Shown: piece by piece, positions 24,465-37,837 of the stretch | Layout of the letters: each line of letters opens with the position of its first letter | Position numbering within the stretch: the stretch's first letter is position 1 | Position numbers and translations under genes: made by a program | The notes under the pieces: model-generated | Seen by the model: only the letters and a program-made list of their open reading frames with translations | Told to the model about the DNA's origin: nothing | The model's database searches: none | DNA from: Vitellaria paradoxa | Lineage: Eukaryota > Streptophyta > Magnoliopsida > Ericales > Sapotaceae | Direction of reading: 5' to 3' | NCBI GenBank assembly: GCA_019916065.1 | Contig: CM034239.1 | Coordinates: 43,106,663 to 43,170,662, forward strand | DNA length: 64,000 nt

Positions 24465-24521
24465 TCCAAACACCTATACTCTGCTAATTAATTCTTCAAA
24501 AACAACCCTCTACTGAGATCC

Positions 24522-24532
24522 ACTATATATAT
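24522..24532 (-). promoter_or_regulatory. Possible TATA box of GLK1
   Basis: TATATATA on the minus strand lies about 58-68 bp upstream of the GLK1 start, preceded by CCATACA. It would leave a 5' UTR of only about 30 bp. A second AT stretch near 24789-24806 is an alternative. Confidence 0.3.
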
Positions 24533-25395
24533 GTATGGTGCAAGTGTAAGATATCATATAGCACGCAAAAAGTAGTACCAAACTTGTACCAAAAGAAATG
24601 AGTTTTTCCGACAGACTAAAGCTTTTTTAATTTCCGGTGGTCGGAGAGGAAAGACGAGCAAGCCGTGGTAATGGGTTGATTTAATTTGTTGGGTTTTATT
24701 TTTTATTCTTTTTTGGAGTGGAGCGTGAAGAAGTTGGATCTGCACCACAAGGTCTCTCAGATTTGTACTTATATTCTTGTTCGGGCTTGATATATATATT
24801 ATATACATATAATAATTCCCAAATATATTTCGCGTTTGTGGACGACCTTTTTTTGAAATTCAAAAAAATCTGTCCAGTGCTCGTGACCGGTTTAGAGCAG
24901 TAAAAACAAAAGAAAAATATAAACAAATATAATTTAGGATAATTTTTTATATTTGGTGTTTTTTAATTAAAATTATATTTTTTAAAATTGAATAGTATAA
25001 CTTTTGAAATTTTAAGGTAAAAAATTAAAGAGAAAAATTGTGAAAATGATTTTTTTTGGTCCGATCCCATAGATTTATGTCAAAATTTTTTTGAAAGCTA
25101 TTGAACTTTTAATTTCTGCGTGAAAAAGTTTGAGAAGAAAATCCTGAAAACGATTTTTTTCGGTTTATTCTCACAAATTTATGTCAGATTTGTGAAAATT
25201 TATTAAAAGTTATTGAGATTTATAAAAAATTATTAAGATTTATAAAAAAAATTTAAATTAGTAAAAATTTGTTAAAATATATAAATATATATATAAATTT
25301 ATAAATATTTCACAAAATACTAAATAACTAACATATGTTTGGGAGTTTTAAAAATTTTTTAAAATTCTGTTGGTTTGTAATAAAGCAAACAGCGC

Positions 25396-25426
<31 letters not shown>

Positions 25427-25831
25427 TGATGTCGGTTGTGCTGGAATTGGATTGATACAAGTCATCATGTATATCTGTTGTACAGTAAAATTAAGACAAA
25501 AGGATGTGATCATGAAGTTCACTTTAGTTGACTAATTTAATTTGGATATATATATGTATACACTTGCCTGCCTTGCTTCTAACGAGAGAAATGATATAGT
25601 AATGATACACTTACATCCTCTCTTTTATAATTTTTCTTTTTACATTTTACTAGTTATGATAGGTTATGACTAATATAGTCTAATTAAAAATTATCATAAC
25701 TACACATAAAATGTGACATTTAACGACTGTGATGATTTTGAACAGGACACACATGACTCATAGCTAATAAAATGTAAAAAGAATGTAAGAAAATGAGTGT
25801 AAGTGTAACATTAGTTGACTGATAACTCTTT
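24533..25831. other. GLK1 upstream region, AT-rich
   Basis: No gene seen. It includes a (GA) microsatellite (25399-25426), a (TA) tract near 25550, and A/T-rich runs at 24910-25330 with MITE-like wording ('ttttttttggtccgatcccatagatttatgtcaaa' repeated in altered form at 25150). Confidence 0.45.
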
Positions 25832-26094
25832 CTGGGGTCGGAGAGAAATCCGCAGCTGCTATCCATAGGTGCACACTGGGTGAAACCCGACCCGTTACCC
25901 TAGCCGGCAAAAAACTACGAGGAGGTAAACTAACCTGGTAAGTCCTGACTGATCGGCTCAGTCGAGAAAACTGTTAGATGACTCTCCACAATTAGAGGAA
26001 TTACTGCCGTCAAGAGAAGTCGAACACAGAACCTATTAGTTTCAGGCCCTTCAGCCTACCATCCGAACCAACTCGACTACCCCTTTCACGACAA
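25832..26094 (-). mobile_element. Full-length tRNA-derived SINE with 12-bp target duplication
   Basis: TGATAACTCTTT flanks the element at 25820-25831 and 26095-26106. On the minus strand the head reads GTCGAGTTGGTTCGGATGGT (A box) and later GGTTCTGTGTTCGACTTC (B box). A body of about 180 bp follows, with GCCGGCTAGGGTAACGGG and GCAGCTGCGGATTTCTCTCC near the 3' end. A truncated relative lies at 41249-41352. Confidence 0.85.
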
Positions 26095-26106
26095 TGATAA
26101 CTCTTT

Positions 26107-28649
26107 ATTATTACGACCAACGGACAAATTTACCCAACTTAGCGGGGGTAAATAGTGAAATAAGGTCAGCATGGCAGAGCTGCAGAGGACTTGATGGTGA
26201 CTGTGGGCTCTACCCCACCTCCTTCTTTTATTTATTTTTTATTTTTATATCCCACCGTATAATCATAATAATGTAAAAAAAAAATTATCACAACAATATA
26301 GAATTTTTGGGTACCAATCATTTTAAATTAACAAATTTATAAAAATATATTTTAATTATAACACATCCATTATCATATTATTCTAATTACATTTTTATAG
26401 TAATTTTTTAGTAAAATAATATTTTCTAAGAAAAGGATAATGCTAGGCATTGTTTTCTTAAAAAAAAAAATTAAAGAATTGTTTGGACGGCCAAAAGTTG
26501 AAAAAGGTAGAGAATGTTAGTCGCTTTTTTATATTTGAAAAATCAACTAAAAGTGATCAAAATAATCAGTTAGAATTGTACAAAACAAGCCGTTCCAATG
26601 ATTTTGATCAAAAGTAATATGAAAAATTGACAAATATTGAAAAAAATGAAAAAAAGTAGTACAAAAATAATAAAAATTAGTAAAAATATATAAATATTTG
26701 TAACTTTTTATAATTTTTACTAATTTTTGGTAGCACCAACGGGGGCCTAAATAAGAGCAATGTGTTAATAGCATTGAGGAGTGAATAAAGACTTTAATAG
26801 TTTTTTTAATTTTTTGAAAGACTTTAGCATTGAGCAATCATTTGTATTGTTCTAACTAAAATACAAGTTTTTTTTTTTTTTTTAGTATTAACAATTTTTT
26901 TTTTTTTGTTTTAGAAATAATAGGTCAACACCTCGTAGGACTTGATACACTGGTAGGTCAATTTGTTTCCCACACAACTGATCGTGGGTTCGAATGAAGG
27001 TGATTGAAGTTAGATATACGTACCATTGACAAGGATACCAATGGTAAAAGCTGCAACTACTCTAAGGTGACTGAAGTTAGATATATGTACCTGCTAGATA
27101 TCAATGATAAAAGCTGCAACTACTCTCAAGAAGCAAATCTTCCTATGGCTTCCTTTGGCTACCTGTTACCTCTTTTGACTTTTTGCCCAAAAAAAAAAAA
27201 TTATAATATGTAAGAAATTTTCAATGTTTTGCCCTCTATAAATAAATTTAAAAAGTTAAAAAAGTAGAATTTCGAACAATTTGGCTTTATTTTTATATTT
27301 TATCTTTTTTTCAACTAAAAAATCATTGTTTTAGAACCCAAAACTAATAGACCATGAGATGTTTTGAACAAAATGTTCAAAATAGATGTTTATGAAGCCT
27401 TTTTGCTAGCAATATATATATATGTGTGTACAGCTGACTTGGTGGCAGCCCTAAATGGGGCAGTTAAGTTATTAAGATAATGGTGGTTTCAATTTATATA
27501 TGTTATGTGTGGGGGAATAAAATAACTCCTCCGCACACTTAATCATCATGTTCATATAATTCAATTCTAGTAACATACAAATGCAAAAAATTCAATTCTA
27601 GTAATATTCAAATACAGAAAATAGTGAAGAAAAGAAGTTGAGATGGGTTCTTGATAAAAAATTCTCCGAAACTTAAGTCGGTTAAAAATTCATAGAAAAT
27701 TATAGTAAAAGTGAATTCAGTAAGTAATAATGAATGTATCTTACTTAGTACATTTCTTTAATTATTTATAGGTTAAGAATAGCGTAAATTAATTGAGAAC
27801 AAATTTGATAATAAAATAATAATAATAATCTCACTAATTTACTTATTTGTTTAGTAATTATAGTAATGATTTACTTTATATATAACACGTGTGATTATTT
27901 TTAGATTGGTAGGTGAAATGTGACATATTTAATAGATATAATTGTTATTTCATGTTTTTCACTGATCACCAAATAATGAACCAATTAAATTACAAATTTA
28001 ACTTATAGTTGGAATTGAAGTAAAACTTATTTTCTTTACATGGAACTAAGTTGTTAAGGTTGGAAATGTATTGAATTGAGGGCCGATCTAAACTTGATTA
28101 GTTTATACCAAACAAAGAGCCAGCAAGAATACTTCTGAAATAGTTCAAATGCTTTCAAGTCTTATAAACAAAAAATGTTGGTTTTTGAACTTAGCTACTC
28201 CACTCTCCCCATCAACCTTGAACCGATTGTTGTTGTAAAAACATGCATACATGATATATGCCAATACAATACAAATTAAAAGAACTCAACAAAATTGAAA
28301 TTTAAGAAAAATCATAAGTGGACATTAACTTTTATATCGCCACATTTTATCTTTTTTCAAAATAAATAGTTATTTTTTTTAAATAATTAAAAGTAGAGTG
28401 TTTTTAATATTTTATGAATTTACTTAGATAGTAAATTTGAGTAATGCCTTGCTCAAATCTCTGGCTACGATAGAAAGATAAACGTGGTAAGCATGTACAA
28501 CTAAATTGGTTAAATTTTCAAGCTCAACTAATTAAATCAATTCTTTTGGTTTGGTTTAATTTTCTAAATTAATAGTTCGGTTAGGATTTAGAAAATTTAA
28601 AAATTGAACAGTTTAAAACTAAAATGAACCAAATCAATATATAACATAT
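26107..28649. other. Intergenic; SINE-like segment with tandem duplication
   Basis: No gene recognised. Around 26930-26995 there is a B-box-like GTGGGTTCGAATGAAGG, and poly-A ends the segment near 27189-27200. This may be another SINE, but no target duplication was found. The rest is AT-rich. Confidence 0.45.
26997..27126 (+). repeat. Tandem duplication of a ~65-bp unit
   Basis: Unit 1 (26997-27063) and unit 2 (27064-27126) both begin AAGGTGAYTGAAGTTAGATA and end AAAAGCTGCAACTACTCT. They differ by a few substitutions and a 4-bp length change in the middle. Confidence 0.85.
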
Positions 28650-28652
28650 TAA

Positions 28653-29237
28653 GGCACTGTTTGAAGTGCTAACAAACCAAAAAAATAAAATAATATAAAT
28701 CTCCAACAATCTCTATAAATCACTAAAACTCTCTATTATACATTTACACTTTTTCACTTTTACTAATTTCAAAAAATTTTAATATTTCACTAAAAAAACA
28801 AAAAATTTGGAAAGAGATTAATCAAGTGCGAAATTTTTTTTTGACAATCATATTCTTCAAGTCGAAAGTTTTGAAACAAGTACCACTGTCGCTATTTTAT
28901 ACAAAAATTTTTAAATCCATTAAAACAGTCTTAAAAAAATCACTCTAACGGTTTTGGTGTTGTGCATTTCTAAAGAAACTTTTTGAATCCATTAAAACTG
29001 ATTTAAAAAAACCGTTCTAACGATTTAGTGCAAAAAAGAGAGAAAAGAACTACTGTACATAACATTGAGTAGCATTTTTCGAGTCCGTTAAAATGGATTT
29101 GGGGAACCGTTCTAACGGTTTTGGCATTGTTCATCTTCAAAAAACGTAAATTGGAAGAAAACACCTAACGCTATTCTTTATCCAAAATCACATTTTATCG
29201 TTTTTTTTTCTTGTTTTTTATTGCTCTAAACACACAC
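28653..29237. mobile_element. Larger Tourist-like element with internal repeats
   Basis: 585 bp from GGCACTGTTTGAAGTGC to ATTGCTCTAAACACACAC, flanked by TAA (28650-28652, 29238-29240). Inside, a unit of roughly 90-110 bp recurs about three times (28915, 28980, 29085): 'aatccattaaaac', then 'ttaaaaaaaccgttctaacg'. No open frame of size. Confidence 0.6.
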
Positions 29238-30666
29238 TAAATAATTTTTTTTAAAAATGAAAATATAGAAAATACTACAACTAGGATATGTCACAATTAT
29301 AGAATTTGATTTGTAATAGGATAACTAATTAAATAAATTCAAAGAATTAAGTAGTTTTAATTCTAGACTTTATATTCAAAATCTCTTTCTTTCTTTATTT
29401 TGGTTTTAGGACGTATAGGAGTATCTGTAGACATGTGCAAATATATTATGCGGGAATTATTGTCATGAATCAAGTTAAGTTTAGTAACGAATATATTTAT
29501 GTGGTATATATATCTCTTGTACTATAATATTATCAAATTAAATCAAACAAAATCAAAATTAATGGTTGATTATGTTTGATTTCTTAGTTGAACCGTTTGA
29601 TTATGATTTTTAATTTATTATAAATCGATGATTTGATTATTAGGTTTAAATTTTAGTACCAAATTGAATCAAATTCAACCATGTACCCCTTAAAATGTGG
29701 GATGAAACTGAAAATTAGGGTCAATTTTGGCGTGGCCATTTCCGACATTTCACTTTCAAGATTGAAAGGAATTGGTGATTGTTTAACTTGAGCAAAATGT
29801 GAACAAAGAAAAGTTGGTCGCAGCCATTTTGGACATTTCAAGTAACTTGCCGAGTCAGGATCCGGGTTGACCCAACTCGCCACCATGAAGCAAGTGGGCC
29901 CGTCCCGGAGTGAATATGATTGACAGGAGTGCGGTGCAGATCCTGTTCAAGTTGTACATCCATCTTTCGTTGAGAGCCAAGCATCTCACTGTGTGGAGGA
30001 CTCCAATGTCATTTCGTAACATGTAGGGCCGTGTCAAATCAGCCAAGAAATGACGTGGCCACAGTTGATTCCCTGTTGTTAGTCGCTGAGGAAGTGAGCT
30101 TCTAGAGGATCACCAACTATTTCGAAGGATTGAACGGCCAGGATCAATTGAAAGTGCAACAAAGGGGTGTCATTTTTTGGCTGCAGTCTTGTTGTCCCTT
30201 GTCTTTTTTTTATAATGCTAGTTCCGTCCCTTTCCTCTTCTTTGTCTCGTTGTTCCATATGTGCTTATGACAGCAAGAATGAGGCTTGATTTGGGTAGAA
30301 AAAAAGTCAAGTTTTTAATTTTTATAGTTTTTTTGATATAATTCTTTATTATAGTTTAATTTTATTTTTAAAAATTGTAACATTTAGTCGTGTTAATCAT
30401 ATTTAAAAAAAAATGAAAAATTTTACGTTCATTTAAATAAAAAAATTTTTTTTTTAGTTTTGAATTTTCAAAAAAAAATATTTTTTATAAAACATGAGTA
30501 AATATTTTTGAATATGATATCTATATGTAAAAATGGCTGGGTATCCTGTCTCATTGTGCTTCCAGCTGCTTGCTTCTTGTTTTATTTAAATACAAAATAG
30601 TCATTATTTTTTAATTACTCTTTCTCCCTCTTTTTATTATTTTATATTGTGTTTACTTACATTTTT
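29238..30666. other. Intergenic; unique-looking balanced-composition stretch
   Basis: 29437-29690 looks like a short hAT derivative ('gacatgtgcaaat' to 'aaccatgtacccctt'). 29690-30260 has clearly higher GC than its surroundings and no repeats I recognise. Its open frames are short and match no family. Confidence 0.4.
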
Positions 30667-31422
30667 AGGGAAGGCAATGGGATGGGTGTACAAGGGTACC
30701 CCACCCAACCAAACTTGATAAAAATCCATTAGCAAATACCCTAATAGGATTGAGACGGGTTTGAAATTGAAATTTAATACCTGTGTGGGTTTGGGACGGG
30801 TTTGGAATTTGTCTGTAAGGTACCTGATACCTGATACTCGTTTATATTTATAGGATACCCGATACCCATAAAGTACCCATTAAGTACTTGTTTAATAAAA
30901 TAAAAGTAAAACAAAATATATATTAATATATTTATAATTTTATTCCTAAAATAAAATTTTTATTATATGTTGTTTTCACATGTCATACATTGTTCTATAT
31001 TAGATTTGAAAGTCCTTTATGAATTGTAATTCCTATTGTACTATTCTAACGATACGCTTCTGTGTAGTTTGTATATTTATTTCTATTATTTACAGTATAT
31101 TTCTCTTACCTTTCAAAAAAATAAATTTAGAGGTCATTTGACCAATGAATTTGTTCAATTTAATAAATTTAACATTTTTGTCACTTACTAAATTTTTTAT
31201 TTTTTTTATCTCAAATCGATATTTAGCAGATAATTTGACCAATTGAATATAAACGAGTTTCGCGGGTCTGAGATAGGTTTCGCGAGTTTAGGATGAGATG
31301 AGTTTGGGATTCTAACTAAAAAAATAAACGTGTCTGGGAAAGTGTTGATAAGTAAAAAATAAACAGGTTTAGCAATGAGATTAGTTAATTAAGTGGGTAC
31401 CCTACTCGTTTACATCTCTGTC
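30667..31422 (+). mobile_element. hAT-like non-autonomous element, copy 1
   Basis: About 756 bp. The left end reads AGGGAAGGCAATGGGATGGG and the right end GGGTACCCTACTCGTTTAC ATCTCTGTC. CATTTTT lies on both sides (30660-30666, 31423-31429), fitting a 7-8 bp duplication. The interior has many 'ggtacctgata', 'gatacccgatacccat' words. An inverted relative is at 37838-38660. No transposase frame. Confidence 0.6.
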
Positions 31423-34400
31423 CATTTTTCTTTTCCTCACTCACATCTCTTTTTGAAGACAACAATTTCAATATTTTTAAACCTAACCTTATATTCATTT
31501 CAACTATATTTGGATTAAGATTTGCTAAAAAGAAAAAAAAAACAGAGAGATTTAAAAATCTTTCTCTCTCTTTATTTTTTTAAATTAACTAGTTTTTTTT
31601 CTTCTTTTTATTATTTTATTTGTATTTATTTATTTATTTATTTATTTTTTCACTCTCACTCGTGTCTCTCGTATAAGACAACAATTTCAATATTTCAAAA
31701 AATGAAACCTACGTTTACTTAGATGGTGTTTAGATTAATAGGGAAAATAAAAGGAATATAGATTAAAAATTATTTTTCTTACTTAGGTAGTGATAGAAAA
31801 TAGAAAGAAAATACATGTAATTTAAGAAACCAAAATTAACTAAATTAAAAATATAATAAATTGATGAATGTATGTTATTTTATTATATTTTTAATACACT
31901 CAAATAAGGACGTGTAAATGAAATTTTATTTTTTCTCCTTTATTTTCCTATATTTTCTTTTTTCTTTCTTTTCTCCCACCAAATCCTCTCTTCAAACACA
32001 CTATTACACTATGTTTGGAAACATTTTTCTCTTAGTTTTAAAATAAAAAATTGATTTAATTTGATTTGATAAATAAAATTTTGTATTTAAAACACATATT
32101 TATATATAAGAATTTAATTGAATTAATTTAAGATAAATGTCAAATATAACCATATTATTAAAAAGAATATAATATACAAGAGTAAATTTATCTATTTACT
32201 TAAATAGATTAAAAAAATAATAAATTTTCATTAATTTTTATTGTTTTGAATTAAATTTTAAATGATATAAAAATCTCAAAATTTAAGTTATAAAATGAAA
32301 TGAAACACAATACATAAAATTTAATTTTAATTCTAAACATAAAAATTGATAAGAATTTTAAATTAAATCCTATAAAAATCATCATCATAAACAGAATGTA
32401 AATATTCATGTTGATCATCACTGTGTTAACATCGGCACACTTCAGTCATTTTCAAGGTCAAATTAAAATTCATGCCCACAGAATCTGGTGGGTTTCAATG
32501 TCACTTTCTGGTATAATGAAACGCAATTCTGCCAATTCATCTATATATATATATATATATAAATGAAGTGTGTTTGTAGTTATAAAAAATGAAATAAATT
32601 ATGAATTCGTAATTTATGTAAAAAATTTTAAAAAATTCTTAAAAATTTTTAAAAAAAATCAACAAATTAATCGCAGTTATAGTATTATTTTTTTAAGAAA
32701 AAAAATATATTTTTTAAGGAGTACTTTGGTTATCCACGTACTTATATCACCGTTAGATATGTAATAATCACTTGTGTGACTGTTAGCGGATCTTGAGAAG
32801 TACTTTGGTCGCCAACGTACCTATGCAGAAAAAGTATTCTGATACTTAATGGAGAAAGGGCCCTTTGCTAGATAAAAAATAGAGAAAAAAGTATAATAAA
32901 AATAAGAAAATGTGACATAAAAGTAATATGTAAAAAATTTTAATTAAAAAAAATATAAAAATTAGTTAAAATTAATAATTTTTGGTGTGGTCAAACATGC
33001 ATAAAAATATTCTGTCACTGTTAAAGCAAGATACACGTACCATCAGATTTCTTTAAAAGATAATTTTAAGCTCTATTTAAGAAGTTTCAGATTTTGGTTA
33101 CCTAATTTTTAAATTTTTTTAAATGACTAAATTTTATCCTCTTATATATTAATTTTTTTAAATTATGAAAGAAAAAAAGATAAGCTAACAAAAAATTAAA
33201 AAATTAAGAAAACATTAACTTTTTCCCTTCTTAAAGACGAAAAAAAAAATTAACATTTTAATAACGACTTACAAAAAAATACTGTCATTTTTTTCTTTTT
33301 TTTTCAAACCAAGCCTTAATGCGAAAAAAATAGAATTATCACATTATTCTAGAGAAGAAAATTATGCAAGAAAAGTATATTATTCCCTCACCGAATAAGA
33401 GCTGATCTTGTGTTGTGGAGTCATGGGATAAGACAAAGCAAATAGGACGAAAATTTTATTGAAAAAGTATTTACTTTTCTTATTTATATAAAAATGAGAT
33501 AGAAAATTAATTTATCTTATTTTATATCAAAAAAAAAATATTTCCTTGAATTTTAAGAGAGATAAGAAAAAAGTAATTGAGAGGAAAAAAAAAAGTAATA
33601 AAAAAGTAACTAAGAGGAAAATAATTTTTTAGACCTTTATTTCAAAAATAAAGAATACAAAATAAAAATTGCTAAATTACACTATCTTGACAATAGTTTA
33701 AGTTGCAAGACTAAATCCCAAAATAAACTTCAGCTGCTAATATACATTAATTAACGGTCCTTATTTAATTATATTTTAATTAAATGTGACATTTTATATT
33801 TGACACTAATCACATTTCAATCAATTTCATTGTACCTCTCACTTTTATTTTAAAATTTATTTTAATTAAATTAAATCAAGACCATTGCATCTTTTTAAAA
33901 AAATCATGACTATTTATTAATGCACTCCATCCCCACTAACCCTAATAGTCAACCCCCTCTAACCCTAATAATCTCTGCAAAAAAATCGCCTTTTAATGTT
34001 TATACTTTTATATTAAAAGCTCGAAGAATGGATGGAGGTTTAACGTGTGTCTCTTTTTGTTTGTTTATTTTTTTTTTTTGGCGTTTTATTTTGTTTTTTA
34101 TTTTTATTTTTTTTATTTACTAGAGTTTATGTTCATCAATTTGTTATGATTAGGAATATCTGAGTTAATTTTTAAATAAATTACCTGGTGTATATTTTTT
34201 ATTGACAAGTTATATTAATTTATTATTTTTATCGTCATGTGTGCTTTTGTTTTTTTTTTTTTTTTTTGTGACCTTTACTTCTCCTGGTGACAGTGCCTCT
34301 CCTCCCCACCCCCCACTCCCCGACCATTTTTTTTTCTTTAACGTCTTCCGATGTTGAGGTTGATTTATCTTTGCACCGAGGACCTGTTTGGTTTGTAAAA

Positions 34401-36017
34401 AAATAACAAAAAAATTTATAAATTTTTGTTAACTTTATATCATATTAATTTTTTTCTTTTATTACACACATTACAAACTCTTAATTTATCTCACTTTTTT
34501 TACTCTAAACACACCACGAAGTGATATGTCTCATAAAATTTTCAGAATATGGTTATGTTTTGAGGAATACAGGGGTTAAAGTACAAAATGCCTGCACTTT
34601 TAGTTGTTAAAGGGTACATTTAGAGTGGTAAGAAGTGAAATAAAGTGAAATAATTTGTGATACATAATTTGTACAGTAAAATAAAAAATAAATAATTTTT
34701 AAAAATTTTCAGAGTTTTTTAGTGATTTTTAGTAAACTAAATGCACCAAAAATGAAAATATTAATATCATGATTTAATTAAAATAAATTTAATTAAATTA
34801 ATAAATATTGTTGACTAAGTTAATAAATGTCATTTAACTTAATTAATAAATTTTGATTAAAAAATAACCGTTGGTATCTACATTTCAACACTTGCAACCC
34901 CATTTTGACAGTTTATATATGAAACATATTTTTATTCTTTTTTATTTTTTTTCTTTACTTTGAATGCTATTATTTTTTTATTAATATAGAGCGCTTTGCA
35001 TTTATTATTTTTATTTTATTTTATATTCTCTGATTTTATTTCAATTTAATTAATTTACGTATAGATTTTATCAAATTTTTAATTAAAATACATATGACCG
35101 TGTATATATTTTGCGTTGAAGGACATGAGGGATATATCAGTAATGGACAGAACAGAATTGTAACTGTCAGATGGAGTATAAAATAACTATTTGCACAAAA
35201 AATAGCAAGGCTTTGTTTGGACGAAAAAAATTAGTTTTTTTTTTTAGCTGACTATTAGTTATATACTAAAATTTTATTATTATTTTTTTTGGGTGTTTGA
35301 GAAGAGAAAGAACTAACTTTTTAATAGTTAATTTTTTAATTTTTTATTAATTTAACAATTTTATTCTTCATGATTTAAAAATAATTTAAAATATAAAAAA
35401 ATAAATTTAATTATTTAAAAAAATTAACTCAATAAAAATTTTAAAAACTAATTACTAAAAAATTAATTTTTCCCTTCCCAAATACAAAAAAGGGGGGTTT
35501 TGTGGTGCAAAAGTATGAATTTAGTTAATTTAATTAATTTTTTTAATATGTACTACTTAAATTATGACTTGCAATTTATTTTAATCATTTAATCATCAAT
35601 TATTTTTATTGTATTTTAAATTATGATTTCATATCTTAAACTAATCTAAGTTATTTATGTACTTAGGTTATTGACCAAAAGTACTCACTGTAATTTCAAC
35701 CACAACCTACACCAAATTTATATCAATATACATGTACATCATATGTGGTGTTTGGAGTTTGTAAAAGTTATTGTAAGATTTGGTTTGAAAAGTGAAAAAA
35801 TGTGTCTTTTTTTATCTAGCTAAAAAAGTCACCTTTTTGTATTTGAAAGGAAAAAAAAAAAAAAAGTTAACATTTTAACTGACTTTTCAGTATTTGTTAA
35901 TTTGACATTTTACTTTTGAAAGTTTAGAAAGAAAATTAAAACGTGAGTAAATTTAGTTATTTTACAAATAAACAAATAAGTCAATAAGTCAAAATTCTTA
36001 AACGGAGCCTAAGTTTG
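31423..36017. other. Intergenic, AT-rich, no gene seen
   Basis: Holds TTTA repeats (31626-31650), an AT tract (32541-32561), probable MITEs near 32861-32999, 34382-34513 and 34613-34748 with the family's 'gtgaaataaagtgaaataattt' wording, and a poly-T of about 18 (34249-34267). Short open frames are all A/T-biased and unrecognised. Confidence 0.5.
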
Positions 36018-36025
36018 TGAAGGGT

Positions 36026-36348
36026 TAACCCCAAGGGGTTAGATGGGATGGTCTTGGACTGGGACTTAGGGGCTTACCACCCCAAGGTCTCAAGTTCAAG
36101 TCTCCTCTCTAGCAAAAACTTGGGGCCAGCCTCCCGGGCGCAAAGCGTAGTAAAGGTTGGTAGGACGGGCCTCCTTGGCTAGACGAACCGTATCCAGTTC
36201 TTGGGTGTGGGTCCGACTCCCCGCCGCTACGCGAGTTTGCGATTGACCGCTATACATGTTGAGGGGCCGGTATGTGTGGCACAAACCAAAAGAGATTCAC
36301 TCTCTAGGGGTTTGACCTAGGGAGTGAATCCTTTTTTTTTTTTTTTTT
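36026..36348 (+). mobile_element. SINE with 3' hairpin and oligo(T) end
   Basis: TGAAGGGT flanks the element (36018-36025, 36349-36356). The head has a B-box-like CAAGGTCTCAAGTTCAAGTC. The 3' end has a near-perfect 15-bp stem (36294-36308 with 36316-36330, 7-nt loop, one mismatch), then C and T17-18. Composition is GC-richer than the flanks. An oligo(T) rather than poly(A) end occurs in some plant SINE families and would also act as a Pol III stop. Confidence 0.8.
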
Positions 36349-36356
36349 TGAAGGGT

Positions 36357-37837
36357 ACAATCTCGTAAGTGTAAAAAAAATTTAATTTTACAGAAACTCG
36401 TACGGTTTTATGAAATTTTATGTATAGTAGGGTTTTAAACGTGTCCAATGTAGATATTTAAGTATATATGTTTTCTTGCAAAAAATTGCATGGGATTCGC
36501 GGATTTTACCTTCATTGTACCCAAAAAAAAAATTCAATGAAACACCTTTGTGATCAAGACATTTTACAGGACCAATATCACGGGAGTACTATAGTACAAG
36601 AAATGAAACAAAACCATGGAAGAACTCTTCGAACGATGTGTGAACCACACACCCAGAAAGAAGCGACAACCCCAACCAAACCAGACAAAGAAGATATTAT
36701 TGACGTAATATATGGGTCTCTCATTAATTCCCAACCCTGAAGAGGCGGTACAAAGTCCTTTTTGATGCCAATTTCATAGATCGAAACAAACGAAACCATG
36801 GAAGAATTCTCAATTAGCACATGCAAGACGCCGTTCAAGCTTTGTCGACACCGTGATTTCATTATCATTTCCCAAATATTGTCTCCGGCTGATTTATCGC
36901 TATCACAATCACTGAGAAGTGGTAAAAAAGGGAAATATAATGAAATGTTATCTTTCGAGCTATAATTAATGGCGATACGTATCCCGTATAATGTCAATCA
37001 AGTGAAATACCTTATTAAAATTGATTTGATCAGCCTTTTAGTACGTTATTATTATGTTTATTTGTGAAATATAAGGTGGGTGATTGGATGGTCAATACAT
37101 AGGACATTACTAATCCCATGTTTAGTACCATACGTCCCACGGTTGAATTAGTTTTTCGTCAAGATTTTTATCACTATCTCCTATTAAATTAAATCTTTTG
37201 TTTCATTTTATATCATGTTAATCAAACACAAAGATCTCATTTGGAAGTTGAATTTTTTTTAATAATTTTTAGTGATTTTTTGACAAAAATTGGTAGGTAA
37301 AATTTTTGTATGTTTGATAAACAAATAGATTTTTTTTTTAGTAATTTTTAGTAACTTTTGGTGTCTGGTAAATAAAAAGAAATGTCTACTAACTATTGAT
37401 AACTTTTAGATGTTTGATAAACATTTTAGTAATTTTTAAATTGGATTAAAGTGAAATGATCACTGTACCCTTAACTAATTTAGCAAAAAGAAGCAACTTT
37501 TAGTGTTTTACCAAACACCTAAAACACTAAAAATTAATTTTTTGGCTCTTTTTTGTTCCTCCAAATAAGGCTTAAAAAAATAATCTCACCTAAAAGAAAT
37601 ATTATATAATATTCATTCTTATACATTATTACATGATATTACTTATCTCTTATCATTTAATCCTCCAATCAAACGTAGTCCATGGGGAGGTTAGGGCCAT
37701 TAGGCTTCGTTTGGCTTGCTGTATACTTTTGAAAATTTCTAAAAAATTTTAAAAATTATTTAATTTTTATTTCACTGTACGAATTATGAATTTATAATTT
37801 ATCTCACTTTTTATCATTTCAAATATATCCTGAATGT
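36357..37837. other. Intergenic; unrecognised balanced-composition segment
   Basis: 36460-37000 is less AT-rich than its flanks. On the minus strand it has a 139-codon open frame (36997-36578) that begins at TTG, not ATG, and has a hydrophobic C-terminal part. It matches nothing I know. A Tourist-like MITE probably lies at 37706-37835. Confidence 0.35.

Noticed and set aside
24465..24473. GLK1 start three codons upstream (MFG...)
   Set aside because: That codon is GTG on the DNA. The conserved family start MLAVSP begins at an ATG at 24464.
24032..24516. Two plus-strand frames of about 150 codons
   Set aside because: They are antisense shadows of GLK1 exon 1, which has clear homology on the minus strand.
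26917..27200. A further full SINE
   Set aside because: A B-box-like motif and A tail are present, but no target duplication or convincing A box was found, so only the tandem duplication is annotated.
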